Shown here piece by piece: positions 44,711 to 53,261 of a stretch of 64,000 nucleotides of DNA (positions are counted from its first letter, which is position 1; the number at the start of each line of letters is the position of its first letter). The notes beneath the pieces are model-generated. The model was given only the letters and a program-made list of their open reading frames with translations. It made no database searches and had not been told where the DNA came from. The position numbers and the translations under genes are program-made. Origin of the DNA: Jiella avicenniae. Its GTDB lineage: Bacteria; Pseudomonadota; Alphaproteobacteria; Rhizobiales; Rhizobiaceae. The stretch is taken from the NCBI RefSeq assembly GCF_021390325.1, contig NZ_JAJUWU010000001.1, forward strand, positions 62,001 to 126,000. The letters are read 5' to 3'.

Positions 44711-45531
44711 CAGACGGTCCCGCCGAGCGAGCCTTCCAGCGCGGCCATTTCCTGGCCGCCGGCCATCATGTCCTGCAGCTCGTTGCCGGTGATGTCGCCG
44801 CGCTTCGCCGTGCCCAGCGTCCTGCCGCGGTTGAGCACGGTGAAGCGGTCGCCGACGGCGAGGGCATGGCGGACGTTGTGGGTGATAAAGACGACGCCGA
44901 CGCCCTGCTTGCGAACCCGGTCGATGGTGGCGAGCACGTTGGAGGTCTGGCGAACGCCGAGCGCCGAGGTCGGCTCGTCGAGGATGAGAACCTTCGCGCC
45001 GAAATAGACGGCCCTTGCTATGGCGACGGTCTGGCGCTCGCCGCCGGACAGGGTGCCGACGGCCTGGTCCGGCGAGCGCAGCCGGATCCCCATCTCGCGC
45101 ATGGCGTCCATCGTCGCGGTGTTCGCCTTGTCGATGTCCATGCGCTTGGTGAGCCATTTCCCCTTGGTCGGCTCGCGGCCCATGAAGAAATTGCGGGTCA
45201 CCGACATCAGCGGGATCATGGCCAGATCCTGGAACACCGTGGCGATGCCGGCCTCCATGGCGTCGCGCGGGCTGGAGAAGGCCATCGGCTTGCCGTTCAG
45301 GAAGATCTCGCCCTTGGTCGGCTTGTGGACGCCCGACATGGTCTTGATGAAGGTCGACTTGCCGGCGCCGTTGTCGCCGAGCAGGCAGTGGCATTCGCCG
45401 GCCACGACGTCGAAGCTGACGCCGGCGAGCGCGATGATGTTGCCGAAGTGCTTTTCGATGTCGCGCATCTGGACGATCGGCTCGGCGCCGACCTTCGGAT
45501 CGCCATGGTGAAAGGTGGTGTCGCCGGCCAT
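44710..45531 (-). CDS. Sugar/inositol ABC transporter ATP-binding protein
   Basis: 273 residues, single ABC domain. Walker [10 protein letters not shown], signature [14 protein letters not shown], Walker [13 protein letters not shown], and a switch His in [10 protein letters not shown]. Carbohydrate transporters of this class (CUT2) often have a duplicated ATPase; here it is single, as in the rhizobial inositol transporter. Coupled to the permease (one base gap) and to iolC. Confidence 0.93.
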   Translation of the reverse strand: MAGDTTFHHGDPKVGAEPIVQMRDIEKHFGNIIALAGVSFDVVAGECHCLLGDNGAGKSTFIKTMSGVHKPTKGEIFLNGKPMAFSSPRDAMEAGIATVFQDLAMIPLMSVTRNFFMGREPTKGKWLTKRMDIDKANTATMDAMREMGIRLRSPDQAVGTLSGGERQTVAIARAVYFGAKVLILDEPTSALGVRQTSNVLATIDRVRKQGVGVVFITHNVRHALAVGDRFTVLNRGRTLGTAKRGDITGNELQDMMAGGQEMAALEGSLGGTV

Positions 45532-45532
45532 C

Positions 45533-46639
45533 TCAGCGCTCTCCCGTCACGCGTTTGCGGATGAAGTTGTTGAACAGGACGGCGGCGAGCAGCATGGCGC
45601 CGAGAAACACCTGGAACCAGTCCTGGTCGATGGTGGTGTAGGTCAGCCCGATGGTGACCATGCCGAAGATGATCGCGCCGAAGAAGGCGCCGATCGCCGA
45701 GCCGTAGCCGCCGGTCAGAAGGCAGCCGCCGATGACCGCGGCGATGATCGCCTCGAACTCCTTCATGAAGCCGCGCCGCGCGTCGGTCGAGCCGGCGTCG
45801 ATGACGGTGATGATGGCGACGAGCGTCGCGCAGCAGGCGGTGAGGACGAAGAGCGAGATCTTCACCCGGCGCACCGGCACGCCCGAGTTCGACGCGGCAT
45901 TCTCGTCGCCGCCGGAGGCGAAGATCCAGTTGCCCTGGGGCGTGCGCAGAAGGACGTAGGTGGCGACGAGGGCGAAGGCGACGAACCAGAGGATCTCGAC
46001 GGGTATGCCCGGCACCTTCGGCATGCCGCTCGAAAACCGGTCGATCAGTCCCTGCTTGGCCAGCCAGGCGAACAGGCCCGTCAAGGCGTCGCCGGAAAAG
46101 ATCGGCGTCAGGAAGTCCCCCTCCACGGCATCCCGGACGCCGCGCAGCTGGGTCGAGCCGCCGGTGGCGATCTTCAGGCCGACCAGCGAGGCGCCGCGCA
46201 GGATGAAGAGAAAGGCCAGGGTCACGATGAAGGACGGCAGGCCGGTCCTCAAGACGATCGTGCCGTTGAGGGCGCCGAGCGCGGCGGCGATGGCGAAGGT
46301 CGCGGGAATGGCGATGACCAGCGGCATGCCGAAGGTGACGACGAAAGCGCCGAAGATCAGCCCGGAAAAGGCCACCATGGAGCCGATCGACAGGTCGAAC
46401 TCGCCGCCGATCATCAGCATCGCCGCGCCGATGGCGAGAATGCCGAGCTGGGCCGCCGGGGTCATGAAATTCATCACGCCGGACAGGGTGAACATCGTAT
46501 CCGAGGCGGTGAACAGGAAGAAGATCGTCACCGCGACGACGCCGGCGAGTGCGCCGAGTTCCGGCCGCTTCATCAGTCTGGTGGCAAAGCCTTCCTGCTT
46601 CACCCGCTCGTCCTGAACGGATTCCGAGACGTCTGCCAT
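45533..46639 (-). CDS. Inositol ABC transporter permease
   Basis: 368 residues, CUT2/RbsC-type permease with about ten hydrophobic helices. [20 protein letters not shown] holds the conserved family segment, and [20 protein letters not shown] the second. An N-terminal charged segment of about 30 residues is cytoplasmic. The partner of the ATPase and binding protein on either side. Confidence 0.93.
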   Translation of the reverse strand: MADVSESVQDERVKQEGFATRLMKRPELGALAGVVAVTIFFLFTASDTMFTLSGVMNFMTPAAQLGILAIGAAMLMIGGEFDLSIGSMVAFSGLIFGAFVVTFGMPLVIAIPATFAIAAALGALNGTIVLRTGLPSFIVTLAFLFILRGASLVGLKIATGGSTQLRGVRDAVEGDFLTPIFSGDALTGLFAWLAKQGLIDRFSSGMPKVPGIPVEILWFVAFALVATYVLLRTPQGNWIFASGGDENAASNSGVPVRRVKISLFVLTACCATLVAIITVIDAGSTDARRGFMKEFEAIIAAVIGGCLLTGGYGSAIGAFFGAIIFGMVTIGLTYTTIDQDWFQVFLGAMLLAAVLFNNFIRKRVTGER

Positions 46640-46668
46640 GGCGATTCCTAGAAATTTTCCTGGGCGAT

Positions 46669-46703
46669 GACGAGCCGCGGCGGCTTCGGCGCTGCGGCTC
46701 GTC
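46669..46703 (-). promoter_or_regulatory. Intercistronic stem-loop between binding protein and permease
   Basis: A 14-base stem with one mismatch (GACGAGCCGC... and complement) around a seven-base loop, 36 bases after the binding-protein stop. Such hairpins in transporter operons stabilise the upstream mRNA and give more binding protein than permease. No U-tract, so not a full terminator. Confidence 0.55.
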
Positions 46704-46739
46704 GGTCGTTTGCGTGATCGGTCGAAAGCGCCGATGGCG

Positions 46740-47666
46740 TCAGCGAATGCCCTTGGACGACAGTTCGATCACCTGCTCGGCCTTGTCCTTGGTGACGAGG
46801 TTCGGGCCGGAGGGCACGTTGCCGCCGGGCATCAGGCCGTATTTCGCGTCGAGCGCCAGGAAGGCGACCGGCAGATAGCCCTGCAGGAACTGCTGCTGGT
46901 CGATGGCGAAGGCCGCCTTGCCGTCGGCGACGTCCTTGAGGAAGCCGGCCGACAGGTCGAAGGAGGCGACCTTCACGCTGTCGCCGCGGCCGACCGCCTG
47001 AACGGCCTCGACCGCCGGCTCGCCGACCGTCGCGGCGCCGAGGCCGAGAATGGTGTCGACGTCCTGGTTCGATTCCAGCGCCGCCTGCACCTTCGACTTC
47101 ACCTCGGTCGGATCGTTCGAGGTCGGCAGCACCTCGACCTTGCCGCCGAAGCCTTCCGTAAAGCCGGCGCAGCGCTGGTCGAGCGAGACGTTGCCGACTT
47201 CCTGGTTGACGCAGAGCGCGGTCGTGCCGCCCATTTCCTTGAGCTTTTCACCCGCCGTCTTGCCGGCGGTGAACTCGTCCTGGCCGACATGGAGCAGGGC
47301 GCCGAGCGTTTTGGAAACGTCCGAGCCCGAATTCATCGAGATCACCGGAATGCCGGCCTGGACCGCCCGCTCGATCGAGGGGCCGAGGGCGTCGGCATCG
47401 GGGATGGAGACGACGAGGCCGTCCGGCTCCTGATTGACGGCGGCGTCGATGAGCTGGCTCATCTGCACCATGTCGAAGGTTTCGGGCGCCCGGTAGTCGA
47501 CGCTGGCGCCGGTGTTCTTCGCAGCCTCCTCGACGCCGTTCTTGACGACGGACCAGAACGGGTCGTTGGCTTGGCCGTGCGTGACGACGATGATCTGTTG
47601 GGCGGCGGCCGGCCCGGCAATCGTCAGGGCGACGGCTGCGACGGCGAGTTTCTTCAAGATGCTCAA
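46740..47666 (-). CDS. Inositol-binding periplasmic protein
   Basis: 308 residues from the TTG at 47666, which follows GGGAGGA at normal spacing; no ATG is suitable. A signal peptide (LKKLAVAAVALTIAGPAAAQ) precedes a type I periplasmic binding fold: IIVVTHGQANDPFWSVVKNG, GLVVSIPDADALGPSIERAV, ILGLGAATVGEPAVEAVQAV. It delivers the sugar alcohol to the permease. First gene of the leftward operon. Confidence 0.92.
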   Translation of the reverse strand: MSILKKLAVAAVALTIAGPAAAQQIIVVTHGQANDPFWSVVKNGVEEAAKNTGASVDYRAPETFDMVQMSQLIDAAVNQEPDGLVVSIPDADALGPSIERAVQAGIPVISMNSGSDVSKTLGALLHVGQDEFTAGKTAGEKLKEMGGTTALCVNQEVGNVSLDQRCAGFTEGFGGKVEVLPTSNDPTEVKSKVQAALESNQDVDTILGLGAATVGEPAVEAVQAVGRGDSVKVASFDLSAGFLKDVADGKAAFAIDQQQFLQGYLPVAFLALDAKYGLMPGGNVPSGPNLVTKDKAEQVIELSSKGIR

Positions 47667-47778
47667 TGGTTCCTCCCTCGGCTGAGCGAATGCACTGCAC
47701 GGCCTTCCCGGCCGCGTCCGGCGTTGCCGAACCTTTCGATCTTCCACCGTCCTCCCGGCAAATTCGGCCAACGGTTTT

Positions 47779-47792
47779 GGAAGATTTATTCT
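47779..47792. promoter_or_regulatory. Possible second IolR operator
   Basis: GGAA, six bases, TTCT: one mismatch from the GGAA-N6-TTCC form at 48705. It lies about 113 bases upstream of the binding-protein start, where the operon promoter is expected. Confidence 0.4.
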
Positions 47793-47818
47793 ATTTTTGC
47801 CCCCTGAAGCCCGGCTTG

Positions 47819-48655
47819 TCAATCGGCCGATTCACGATTCTGGCCGACGGCGACGGCCAGCGAGGTCGCGAGGGTCAGCGCTGCGGTCGGGACGCGAAAG
47901 GCCCCGACGTCGACCTCGCGGGCGACGAGAAGGACGGTGGCGGCCTCGCTCAGCGGCCCGTCCTCGGTGTCGCTGAGGCCGATCACCGGGATGCCGCGAT
48001 CGGCGACGCTGGCGGCAAGGCTCAGCGTTTCCTGGGAAAACGGCTTGAAGCTGACGGCGAAGAGAGCGTCGCCCGGGCGGATGGCGTGATCGCTTTCGAT
48101 CTGCGCGGAGGTGCGGTGAATGACCGTCGGCACCTGCATCTTGTCGAGCAGGTAGCCCATGTAGCTGACGATGGCGAAGGCCCGGCGCAGGCCGACGAGA
48201 TGGACCGTGCCGGCCGAAGCGAGAAGCTCGGCGGCCTTGGCGAGTTTCCCGCTGTCGAGGTCGTTCATCAGGAAAACCAACGACTTGTGACCGGCCTCCG
48301 CGAAGTTTGCAGCAAGCCATCCGGGCCCTTCGCCACCGCGTGTCCGCAGCTGCGACAGCCGTTCGGCATAGTCCGGCCGGAACTCCCGGTATTCGGCGCG
48401 AAACAGTGCCTGCATCTGCGAGAAGCCGGAAAAGCCCAGCGCCTGGCAGAAGCGCATGAAGGCGGAGGGCTGGACGCCCGCGCCGGCCGAAAGATCGGCG
48501 ACGGTCGAGACGGCGACGAGATGGATGTTGTGGCGCAGGAACTCGGCGCACTGGCCGAGCCGCTTCGGCAGCATGTCGGCGATCCCGTCGAGCCGCTCGA
48601 TGAGTTCCGACACGCTCTCGGGTGCCTTTGCTTCCAGCGCTGCGGGTTCGACCAT
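47819..48655 (-). CDS. iolR: RpiR-family regulator IolR
   Basis: 278 residues from the ATG at 48655, with GGGAGAA upstream. N-terminal helix-turn-helix (VADLSAGAGVQPSAFMRFCQ) and C-terminal SIS domain for a phosphosugar (TVHLVGLRRAFAIVSYMGYL; FAVSFKPFSQETLSLAASVA). In Sinorhizobium the equivalent repressor acts on inositol genes through GGAA-N6-TTCC, and such a site lies in its own promoter region. A candidate -10, TATAGT, is at 48686-48681 on the minus strand. Confidence 0.9.
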   Translation of the reverse strand: MVEPAALEAKAPESVSELIERLDGIADMLPKRLGQCAEFLRHNIHLVAVSTVADLSAGAGVQPSAFMRFCQALGFSGFSQMQALFRAEYREFRPDYAERLSQLRTRGGEGPGWLAANFAEAGHKSLVFLMNDLDSGKLAKAAELLASAGTVHLVGLRRAFAIVSYMGYLLDKMQVPTVIHRTSAQIESDHAIRPGDALFAVSFKPFSQETLSLAASVADRGIPVIGLSDTEDGPLSEAATVLLVAREVDVGAFRVPTAALTLATSLAVAVGQNRESAD

Positions 48656-48704
48656 GGAATTCTCCCATCTTGACAGCGGCACTATACAGGCGCATCCCCC
48701 TGAT

Positions 48705-48718
48705 GGAATAGATATTCC
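48705..48718. promoter_or_regulatory. IolR operator in the divergent promoter
   Basis: GGAA-TAGATA-TTCC, inside a perfect 16-base palindrome (TGGAATA, GA, TATTCCA). It matches the published Sinorhizobium IolR consensus GGAA-N6-TTCC and lies between iolR and the rightward operon, covering the likely -35 region of iolR. Predicts autoregulation and control of the rightward genes. Confidence 0.8.
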
Positions 48719-48734
48719 AAATCGGGGAGGGCAA

Positions 48735-49850
48735 ATGTCGATCGGTCTCGGCCTCATCGGCACCGGCTTCATGGGCAAGGCCCATGCGCTGGCCTATCGC
48801 GCTGCGGGGGCGGTTTTCGGCGATCTGCCGCAGGTGCGGCTCGCGCTGCTCTGCGACACCCCGCGCGACAAGGCCGACGCGATGGCCCGGCAGTTCGGTT
48901 TCGAGGCCGCGACGGACGAGTGGCGCGAACTCGCCGCCAGTCCCGACGTCGACATCGTCTCGATCACCACGCCCAACGCCCTTCACAAGGAGATGGCGCT
49001 GGCGGCGATCGCGGCGGGAAAGCACGTCCATTGCGAAAAACCGATGGCGCTGACCCTCGAAGACGCCCGCGAAATGGAAGCGGCCGCGCGGCGAAGCGGC
49101 GTCCGCACGATCATCGGCTACAACTACATCCACAACCCAGCCTTCGCCCATGCCCGCCGCCTGATCGAGGAAGGCGTCGTCGGCCGGCCGGTGCATTTCC
49201 GCGGCATCGTCGACGAGGACTATCAGGCCGATCCCGACCTTCCCTGGACGTGGCGGGCCAAGCGCGCCGATGCCGGCCTCGGCGCGTTGGGCGATCTCGG
49301 TTGCCATCTCGTCTCGATGGCGGTCGGCCTGATGGGGCCGGTGGAAAGCCTCGTCGCCGATACGCAGATCATCCATCAGACGCGGCCCCTCGGCGACGGC
49401 TCCGGCCGCGGCACGGTCGAGAACGAGGATGCGGCGAGCGCGATCCTGCGGTTTCACGGCGGTGCCCAAGGGGCGCTCTCCACCTCGCGCTCTGCCTGGG
49501 GGCGCAAGAACAAGCTCGACTTCGAGGTGCACGGCACGAAAGGCATGATCGCCTTTTCCCAGGAGCGGATGAACGAGCTGCAGCTCTATGTGAACGACGG
49601 GCCCCGTTCCCAGCAGGGCTTCCGCACCATCCTCACCGGCCCCGAGCATCCGCCCTACGGCGCCTTCTGCCCGGCGCCCGGCCATCAGCTCGGCTTCGGC
49701 GATCTCAAGACCATCGAGGCGGCCTCGTTCCTGCGCGCCATCGCCGGGGATGCGCCCAACCACCCCGACTTCACCGCCGCGCTGTCGTTCGAGGCCGTCA
49801 TACACGCCATCGACGTCTCCGCCCGAGAGGGGCGGCGCGTCAATCTCTGA
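48735..49850 (+). CDS. Gfo/Idh/MocA-family oxidoreductase
   Basis: 371 residues. NAD(P) fold at the N-terminus (GLIGTGFMGKAHALAYRAAG), the family Lys in HCEKPMALTLEDA, and a C-terminal beta domain with GALGDLGCHLVSMAVGLMGP. The divergent partner of iolR and first gene of the rightward operon with iolG. Likely a dehydrogenase for another inositol isomer or an inosose; the exact substrate cannot be read from the sequence. Confidence 0.85.
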   Translation: MSIGLGLIGTGFMGKAHALAYRAAGAVFGDLPQVRLALLCDTPRDKADAMARQFGFEAATDEWRELAASPDVDIVSITTPNALHKEMALAAIAAGKHVHCEKPMALTLEDAREMEAAARRSGVRTIIGYNYIHNPAFAHARRLIEEGVVGRPVHFRGIVDEDYQADPDLPWTWRAKRADAGLGALGDLGCHLVSMAVGLMGPVESLVADTQIIHQTRPLGDGSGRGTVENEDAASAILRFHGGAQGALSTSRSAWGRKNKLDFEVHGTKGMIAFSQERMNELQLYVNDGPRSQQGFRTILTGPEHPPYGAFCPAPGHQLGFGDLKTIEAASFLRAIAGDAPNHPDFTAALSFEAVIHAIDVSAREGRRVNL

Positions 49851-49908
49851 CATCCGAAAATCTCCGACATCTGACGATCGTCCGCCCCGCCGGACAGGGA
49901 GGAAACCC

Positions 49909-50910
49909 ATGAAAGTCGCACTCTTCGGCGCCGGCCGCATCGGCAAGGTCCACGCCGCCTCGATCAAGGCCGATTCGCGGTCGGACCTCGTCGCCGTCAC
50001 CGACGTCGTCGCCGAGGCCGCGGATAGCCTCGCGAAGGAGCACGGCATCGCCGTCCGCACCCCTGAGGACATTCTCGCCGACCCGGCGATCGACGCGATC
50101 CTGATCGCCTCTTCGACGAACACCCACGCCGAACTCATCGAAAAGGGCGTTGCGGCGAACAAGGCGATCTTCTGCGAAAAGCCGATCGACCTGTCGCTCG
50201 AGCGGGCGCGACGCGTCCGCGAGATCGCGGCCAAGTCGGCGAAGCCGGTGATGATGGGCTTCAACCGCCGCTTCGATCCGAACTTCGCCGCCATCAAGAC
50301 GGCCCTCGACGCCGGCGAGATCGGCAGGGGCGAAATGCTCGCCGTCACCTCCTACGATCCGGCGCCGCCGCCGGTCGCCTACGTCAAGGTCTCGGGCGGG
50401 CTCTACCGGGACATGATGATCCACGACTTCGACATGTGCGCCTTTCTCTTCGGCATGCCCGAGAGCGTCATGGCGCATGGCTCCTGCCTGGTCGATCCGG
50501 AGATTGGCGAGGCCGGCGACGTCGACACCGCCGTCGTCGTCCTGACCTATTCGGACGGGCGGCTCGCTACGATCCGCAACTCCCGCCGCGCCGCCTTCGG
50601 CTACGACCAGCGGGTGGAGCTGCTCGGCTCGGACGGCATGCTGGAGGCGAGGAACGAGGTCGAGAACACGGTGGTCAAGTCGACCGCGGCAGGCGTCTCC
50701 TCGGCCAAGCCGATGTTCTTCTTCCTCGAACGCTACATGCGCGCCTATCAGATCGAATGGGCCGCCTTCGTCGACGCGGTCGAGGGCGGCAAGCCCGTGC
50801 CGGCCACCGTCGAGGACGGTGTGAACGCGCTGGCTCTGGCGGAAGCCGCGAACCGCTCGCGCCAGGAGGGCCGCCCCGTCGCGGTCGCCGAGGTGATGGC
50901 GGGAGCCTGA
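49909..50910 (+). CDS. iolG: Myo-inositol 2-dehydrogenase IolG
   Basis: 333 residues. Rossmann start VALFGAGRIGKVHAASIKAD, catalytic Lys in CEKPIDLSLERA, and the second site in DMMIHDFDMCAFLFG. Also FNRRFDPNFAAIKTAL, typical of IolG. It oxidises myo-inositol to scyllo-inosose, the entry step for IolE. Shine-Dalgarno AGGGAGGAAA precedes the ATG. Confidence 0.93.
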   Translation: MKVALFGAGRIGKVHAASIKADSRSDLVAVTDVVAEAADSLAKEHGIAVRTPEDILADPAIDAILIASSTNTHAELIEKGVAANKAIFCEKPIDLSLERARRVREIAAKSAKPVMMGFNRRFDPNFAAIKTALDAGEIGRGEMLAVTSYDPAPPPVAYVKVSGGLYRDMMIHDFDMCAFLFGMPESVMAHGSCLVDPEIGEAGDVDTAVVVLTYSDGRLATIRNSRRAAFGYDQRVELLGSDGMLEARNEVENTVVKSTAAGVSSAKPMFFFLERYMRAYQIEWAAFVDAVEGGKPVPATVEDGVNALALAEAANRSRQEGRPVAVAEVMAGA

Positions 50911-50912
50911 CC

Positions 50913-51698
50913 ATGGCCTTCACTCTCGCCGCCTGCGCCGAAATGCTGTGGCGCGACCGCCCGATGGAGTGGCGGGTGAAGCGTCTTTGCGAACTCGGCT
51001 ACGAGGTCGGGCTGTGGAACTGGCCGGATCACGACCTCGCCATGCTGGAGAGATCCGGCGCGACGTTTTCGATCATGAACGGCTATCTGTCCGGTCGCCT
51101 CGCCGACGACGAGGGCGCCGCCGAGCTCCTGCGCACGGCGCGCCAGACCGCCGAGGTGGGCCTTCGTCTCGGCGTCCGGCGGCTCAACCTCCATGGCACC
51201 GGCCTCGGCGAGGGTGGACTGCCGGTGACGCCGTGCGAGACCGTCAGCGGCGCCATGTGGTTGAAGGCGCGCGACACGCTGGAGAGGATCGCCGATCTCG
51301 CCGAGGAAAAGGGCGTCGTCTTCACGCTGGAAAACCTCAACACGGCCGTGGATCACCCGGGCGTGCCCTTTGCGAGGGCGGCGGACACTCTGGCGCTCGT
51401 TTCGGCGGTGAACCGGCCGGGGCTGAAGCTCAATCTCGACCTCTATCACGCACAGATCGGCGAGGGGAATCTGATCGAACTCTGCCGCTCCGCCTTGCCG
51501 TGGATCGGCGAGATCCAGGTCGCGGACGTCCCGGGCCGAATGGAGCCCGGCACCGGCGAAATCGCCTATGCCGGCATTGCCCGGGCGCTCGCGGCGATGG
51601 GCTATGACGGCGCCGTCGGGATGGAGGCCTTTGCGAGCGGCGATCCGGACGACGCGCTGGCGGCCTTTCGGCAGGCCTTCAACCTTCCTGCGACGTAG
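50913..51698 (+). CDS. Hydroxypyruvate-isomerase-like TIM-barrel protein
   Basis: 261 residues, two bases after iolG. The C-terminal strand GEIQVADVPGRMEPGTGEIA is the hydroxypyruvate isomerase (Hyi) signature, with metal-site Glu in VVFTLENLN and a late GMEA Glu. Other members of the fold, such as inosose isomerase IolI, have similar outlines. In this operon an inosose isomerase or epimerase role is as likely as hydroxypyruvate isomerase. Confidence 0.8.
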   Translation: MAFTLAACAEMLWRDRPMEWRVKRLCELGYEVGLWNWPDHDLAMLERSGATFSIMNGYLSGRLADDEGAAELLRTARQTAEVGLRLGVRRLNLHGTGLGEGGLPVTPCETVSGAMWLKARDTLERIADLAEEKGVVFTLENLNTAVDHPGVPFARAADTLALVSAVNRPGLKLNLDLYHAQIGEGNLIELCRSALPWIGEIQVADVPGRMEPGTGEIAYAGIARALAAMGYDGAVGMEAFASGDPDDALAAFRQAFNLPAT

Positions 51699-51865
51699 CC
51701 GACGAGCCGCTCCCGGCGCTGTCGGTCGAAAGCGGCCCATCCAGGCGGCGGGTTCGACGACGGTCCGGCCCTTCGGTGAGCGGGCGGGTTGCGCCGGTTG
51801 CGCGGAGCTCTCGCCGTGTTCGGGTTTGACCGCGCCGCAATTCCCATCTACCCCATGGCGATCAA

Positions 51866-51945
51866 TCGACGGTGCCCCTCCCGAAGGGGCTGAAAGCGAT
51901 TCCGGTGCGGCCGACCCAAGCAGGGGGCCAAGACGGAGCTGTCGG
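51866..51945 (+). promoter_or_regulatory. Cobalamin-riboswitch-like leader, shortened
   Basis: The core GGTGCCCC...GGGGCTGAAAG then GATTCCGGTGCGG (51871-51910) closely follows the first half of cobalamin riboswitches. A degenerate B12-box-like segment, GCCAAGACGGAGCTGTCGG, ends at 51945 and its CTGTCG can pair with the CGACGG at 51867-51872. The usual peripheral region between the two, about 100 bases, is reduced to a dozen. It lies 70 bases before cbiX. The rest of the 317-base gap (51699-52015) shows no gene. Functional status is uncertain. Confidence 0.5.
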
Positions 51946-52015
51946 AACGATCCGCCGATCCTCGACGAGGGTTCGCGGCTCCTCCGGCGTCGTCAACGGA
52001 CTAGGAGGGAACGTC

Positions 52016-53209
52016 ATGAAAGCCTTGATGCTGTGCGGCCATGGCAGCCGCGACGAGGGCGCGGTGCGCGAATTCGCCGGGCTCGCCGAGAAGCTGAAGG
52101 CCCGGCTGCCGGACTGGAAGACCGACTACGGCTATCTGGAATTCGCCAAGCCGATCATCCGCGACGGGCTCGACCGGCTGCGGGGCGAGGGCGCGCGCGA
52201 GATCATGGCGCTGCCGGGCATGCTGTTCGCCGCCGGCCATGCCAAGAACGACATTCCATCGGTGCTCAACACCTATGCCGCCGAAAACGGCGTGACGATC
52301 AACTACGGCCGCGAGCTCGGCATCGACCTGAAGATGCTGCGCGCCGCCGGCGAGCGGATCAAGGAATGCTTGAGAGCCGACGGCTGGCAGGACGGCGAGC
52401 CGCTGCACGACACGATGCTCGTCGTGGTCGGCAGAGGCGCCTCCGATCCCGACGCCAACTCCAACGTTTCCAAGGTCATGCGGATGCTGTGGGAAGGCTT
52501 CGGTTTCGGCTGGGGCGAGACCTGCTATTCCGGCGTCACCTTTCCGCTGGTCGGGCCGGGGCTGACCCATGCCGCCAAGCTCGGCTACAAACGGATCGTC
52601 GTCTTTCCCTATTTCCTCTTCACCGGCATCCTGGTGCGGCGGATCTACGACCAGACCGACACCGTGGCGGCCGCCCATCCGGACATCAAATTCCTCAAAG
52701 CGCCCTATCTCGGCGACCACGATCTGGTGGTCGAGACCTTCGTGGACCGTCTCGATGAGATCCTCGAAGGCACCAACAACATGAACTGCCAGCTCTGCAA
52801 GTATCGCGAGCAGGTGCTGGGATTCGAGGCCGAGGTGGGGCTCGCCCAGGAGAGTCACCACCACCACGTCGAGGGCATCGGCTCGTCCGCCGACTGCAAG
52901 CTCTGCGACACGACCTGTACCGGGGCCTGTCAGGCAAAGCCTGCCGCGGGCGCAAAGTCCGCCGCGGGACATTCCCACGCCGATCACTCCCGTGGCGGTC
53001 ATCATCACCACCATGACGGTGGCACCCACCATCACCACCACCACGGGGACGGCCATCACCATCATCATCATGGTGACGGCGGCCATGATCATGCCCATGA
53101 TCACGGGCATTCCCATGCCGGCGGGAATGGCCACACCCACGACCATGGGCACCACCACCATCCCTATCCGCATGCCGACCACCCTCTCGGCCCGCGATCG
53201 ATGCGCTAG
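52016..53209 (+). CDS. cbiX: Sirohydrochlorin cobaltochelatase CbiX, long form with His-rich tail
   Basis: 397 residues from the ATG after GGAGGGA. Residues about 1-245 hold two chelatase-like halves: MLCGHGSRDEGAVREFAGLA with the metal His9, then VVVGRGASDPDANSNVSKVM and FPYFLFTGILVRRI. Next come Cys motifs, NCQLCKYR and DCKLCDTTCTGAC, likely for an Fe-S or metal centre. The last 80 residues contain roughly 35 His in runs up to six, a metal-storage tail. It inserts cobalt into sirohydrochlorin, an early-cobalt step. First gene of the cobalamin operon. Confidence 0.9.
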   Translation: MKALMLCGHGSRDEGAVREFAGLAEKLKARLPDWKTDYGYLEFAKPIIRDGLDRLRGEGAREIMALPGMLFAAGHAKNDIPSVLNTYAAENGVTINYGRELGIDLKMLRAAGERIKECLRADGWQDGEPLHDTMLVVVGRGASDPDANSNVSKVMRMLWEGFGFGWGETCYSGVTFPLVGPGLTHAAKLGYKRIVVFPYFLFTGILVRRIYDQTDTVAAAHPDIKFLKAPYLGDHDLVVETFVDRLDEILEGTNNMNCQLCKYREQVLGFEAEVGLAQESHHHHVEGIGSSADCKLCDTTCTGACQAKPAAGAKSAAGHSHADHSRGGHHHHHDGGTHHHHHHGDGHHHHHHGDGGHDHAHDHGHSHAGGNGHTHDHGHHHHPYPHADHPLGPRSMR

Positions 53210-53261
53210 TTCGAGCGCTCGACGCGCCGGCTGACGACGCGCCAGAAGACGAGACGACCCG

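Noticed and set aside
48670-48686. TTGACA near TATACA as a rightward sigma-70 promoter
   Set aside because: Spacing is far too short, and no other -10 lies at the right distance; the reverse-strand TATAGT was preferred as the iolR -10.
52960-53209. His-codon repeats as a CRISPR-like or tandem DNA repeat
   Set aside because: The repetition comes from His runs in the coding frame; units and spacing are irregular.
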